A stretch of DNA of 5,595 bases from assembly GCA_937915755.1 (NCBI GenBank), contig CALGGR010000273.1, forward strand, positions 1 to 5,595. Reading direction: 5' to 3'. Below the pieces are notes generated by a model. The model saw nothing but the letters and a program-made list of their open reading frames with translations. It had not been told where the DNA came from and made no database searches. Of this stretch, positions 5,283 through 5,595 are shown in pieces. Both the position numbers and the translations under genes were made by a program. This DNA is from an uncultured Fretibacterium sp. GTDB taxonomy: Bacteria > Synergistota > Synergistia > Synergistales > Aminobacteriaceae. The first letter of the stretch is position 1; each line of letters opens with the position of its first letter.

Positions 5283-5595
5283 ATGAAGAAGACATATAGT
5301 GAACTAGAGGAAGAATTTTACCGCCGGTACAAGAGGCCGGTAGTGGAGCGTTTGATAGTAGGGTACAGCGGGATAGACCCGCCGCTGAAGGCACAGGCAG
5401 AGGACGACGAGCACGAAGACTTAGGCCATCTGCTTGGAGGTAATGAGCTTGGACACTACCATTTGACAGGGAGTGAGTACCGAGAACTGAAGAGGTTATT
5501 GAGTTATCCGCCCCAGATATACGCCGGGCAGGAGCTAGCAGTAACAGCATACGAAGAGATGACTGCTTGCGAAGTGATAGGCCAAAATGTGAGGA
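5283..5595 (+). CDS. N-terminal part of a tail-associated protein (runs off the window)
   Basis: The frame is open from the ATG at 5283 to the window end, giving 104 residues with no stop. The start reads MKKTYSELEEEFYRRYKRP, a charged helix. It is followed by VERLIVGYSGIDPP (21-34), an acidic stretch (AEDDEHED, 39-46) and a GGNELGHYHLT motif (52-62) with SEYRELKRLL after it. GHYHLT/GHxHLT phrases are familiar from phage tail and fibre proteins, so I infer a tail role; the exact family is not known to me. There is no clear ribosome site, but the preceding TAG at 5276-5278 is only four bases upstream, which suits coupled re-initiation. The same frame is open back to 5223 without another start codon, so fusion to the broken upstream gene by one more frameshift is possible. 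Purine-rich codon use returns to that of the head genes. Confidence 0.7.
   Translation, partial: MKKTYSELEEEFYRRYKRPVVERLIVGYSGIDPPLKAQAEDDEHEDLGHLLGGNELGHYHLTGSEYRELKRLLSYPPQIYAGQELAVTAYEEMTACEVIGQNVR

Overview
The window is a stretch of the structural (virion) module of a tailed, most likely short-tailed (podovirus-like) bacteriophage or prophage. Every convincing gene is on the + strand, the genes are packed with gaps of 0-20 bases or short overlaps, and there is no rRNA, tRNA, integrase, transposase or CRISPR array. The clearest anchor is a 300-residue major capsid protein of the SU10/DUF5309 family. It is followed by two small adaptor-like proteins, a long beta-rich nozzle/hub-like protein and a tail fibre with a gp53-like C-terminal domain. 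The host cannot be named from this sequence. Strong GGAGG-type ribosome sites and frequent AGA/AGG arginine, ATA isoleucine and GTA/TTA codons are compatible with a Bacillota-like host, but this is only a hint.

Layout: bases 3-266 hold the C-terminal end of an upstream gene, possibly the scaffold. Bases 287-1189 encode the capsid protein. Bases 1186-1485 encode a small unrecognised protein that starts in the capsid stop codon (ATGA overlap). Bases 1490-2053 and 2072-2572 encode two proteins with the same overall plan, probably head-tail adaptor rings. Bases 2559-4052 encode the nozzle/hub-like protein. Bases 4056-4796 encode the tail fibre. Bases 4806-5278 look like one small tail gene broken by frameshifts. 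Bases 5283-5595 begin another tail-associated gene that runs off the window.

Inferred assembly logic: the capsid protein builds the head shell, the adaptor-like proteins extend the portal vertex, the nozzle-like protein closes the short tail, and the fibre and its downstream partners attach at the tail tip for receptor binding. Tight spacing, overlaps and the lack of any terminator or convincing promoter point to one long late transcript with translational coupling between neighbours.

Three points deserve a second look. By hand scan, the palindrome GATC is absent from the whole window and GANTC appears only once, which suggests selection against methylation/restriction targets. A 7-bp perfect hairpin encloses the start codon of the second adaptor-like gene. 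The fibre region (about 4056-5280) uses codons differently from the genes before and after it and contains the broken gene, as expected for a swapped host-range cassette.
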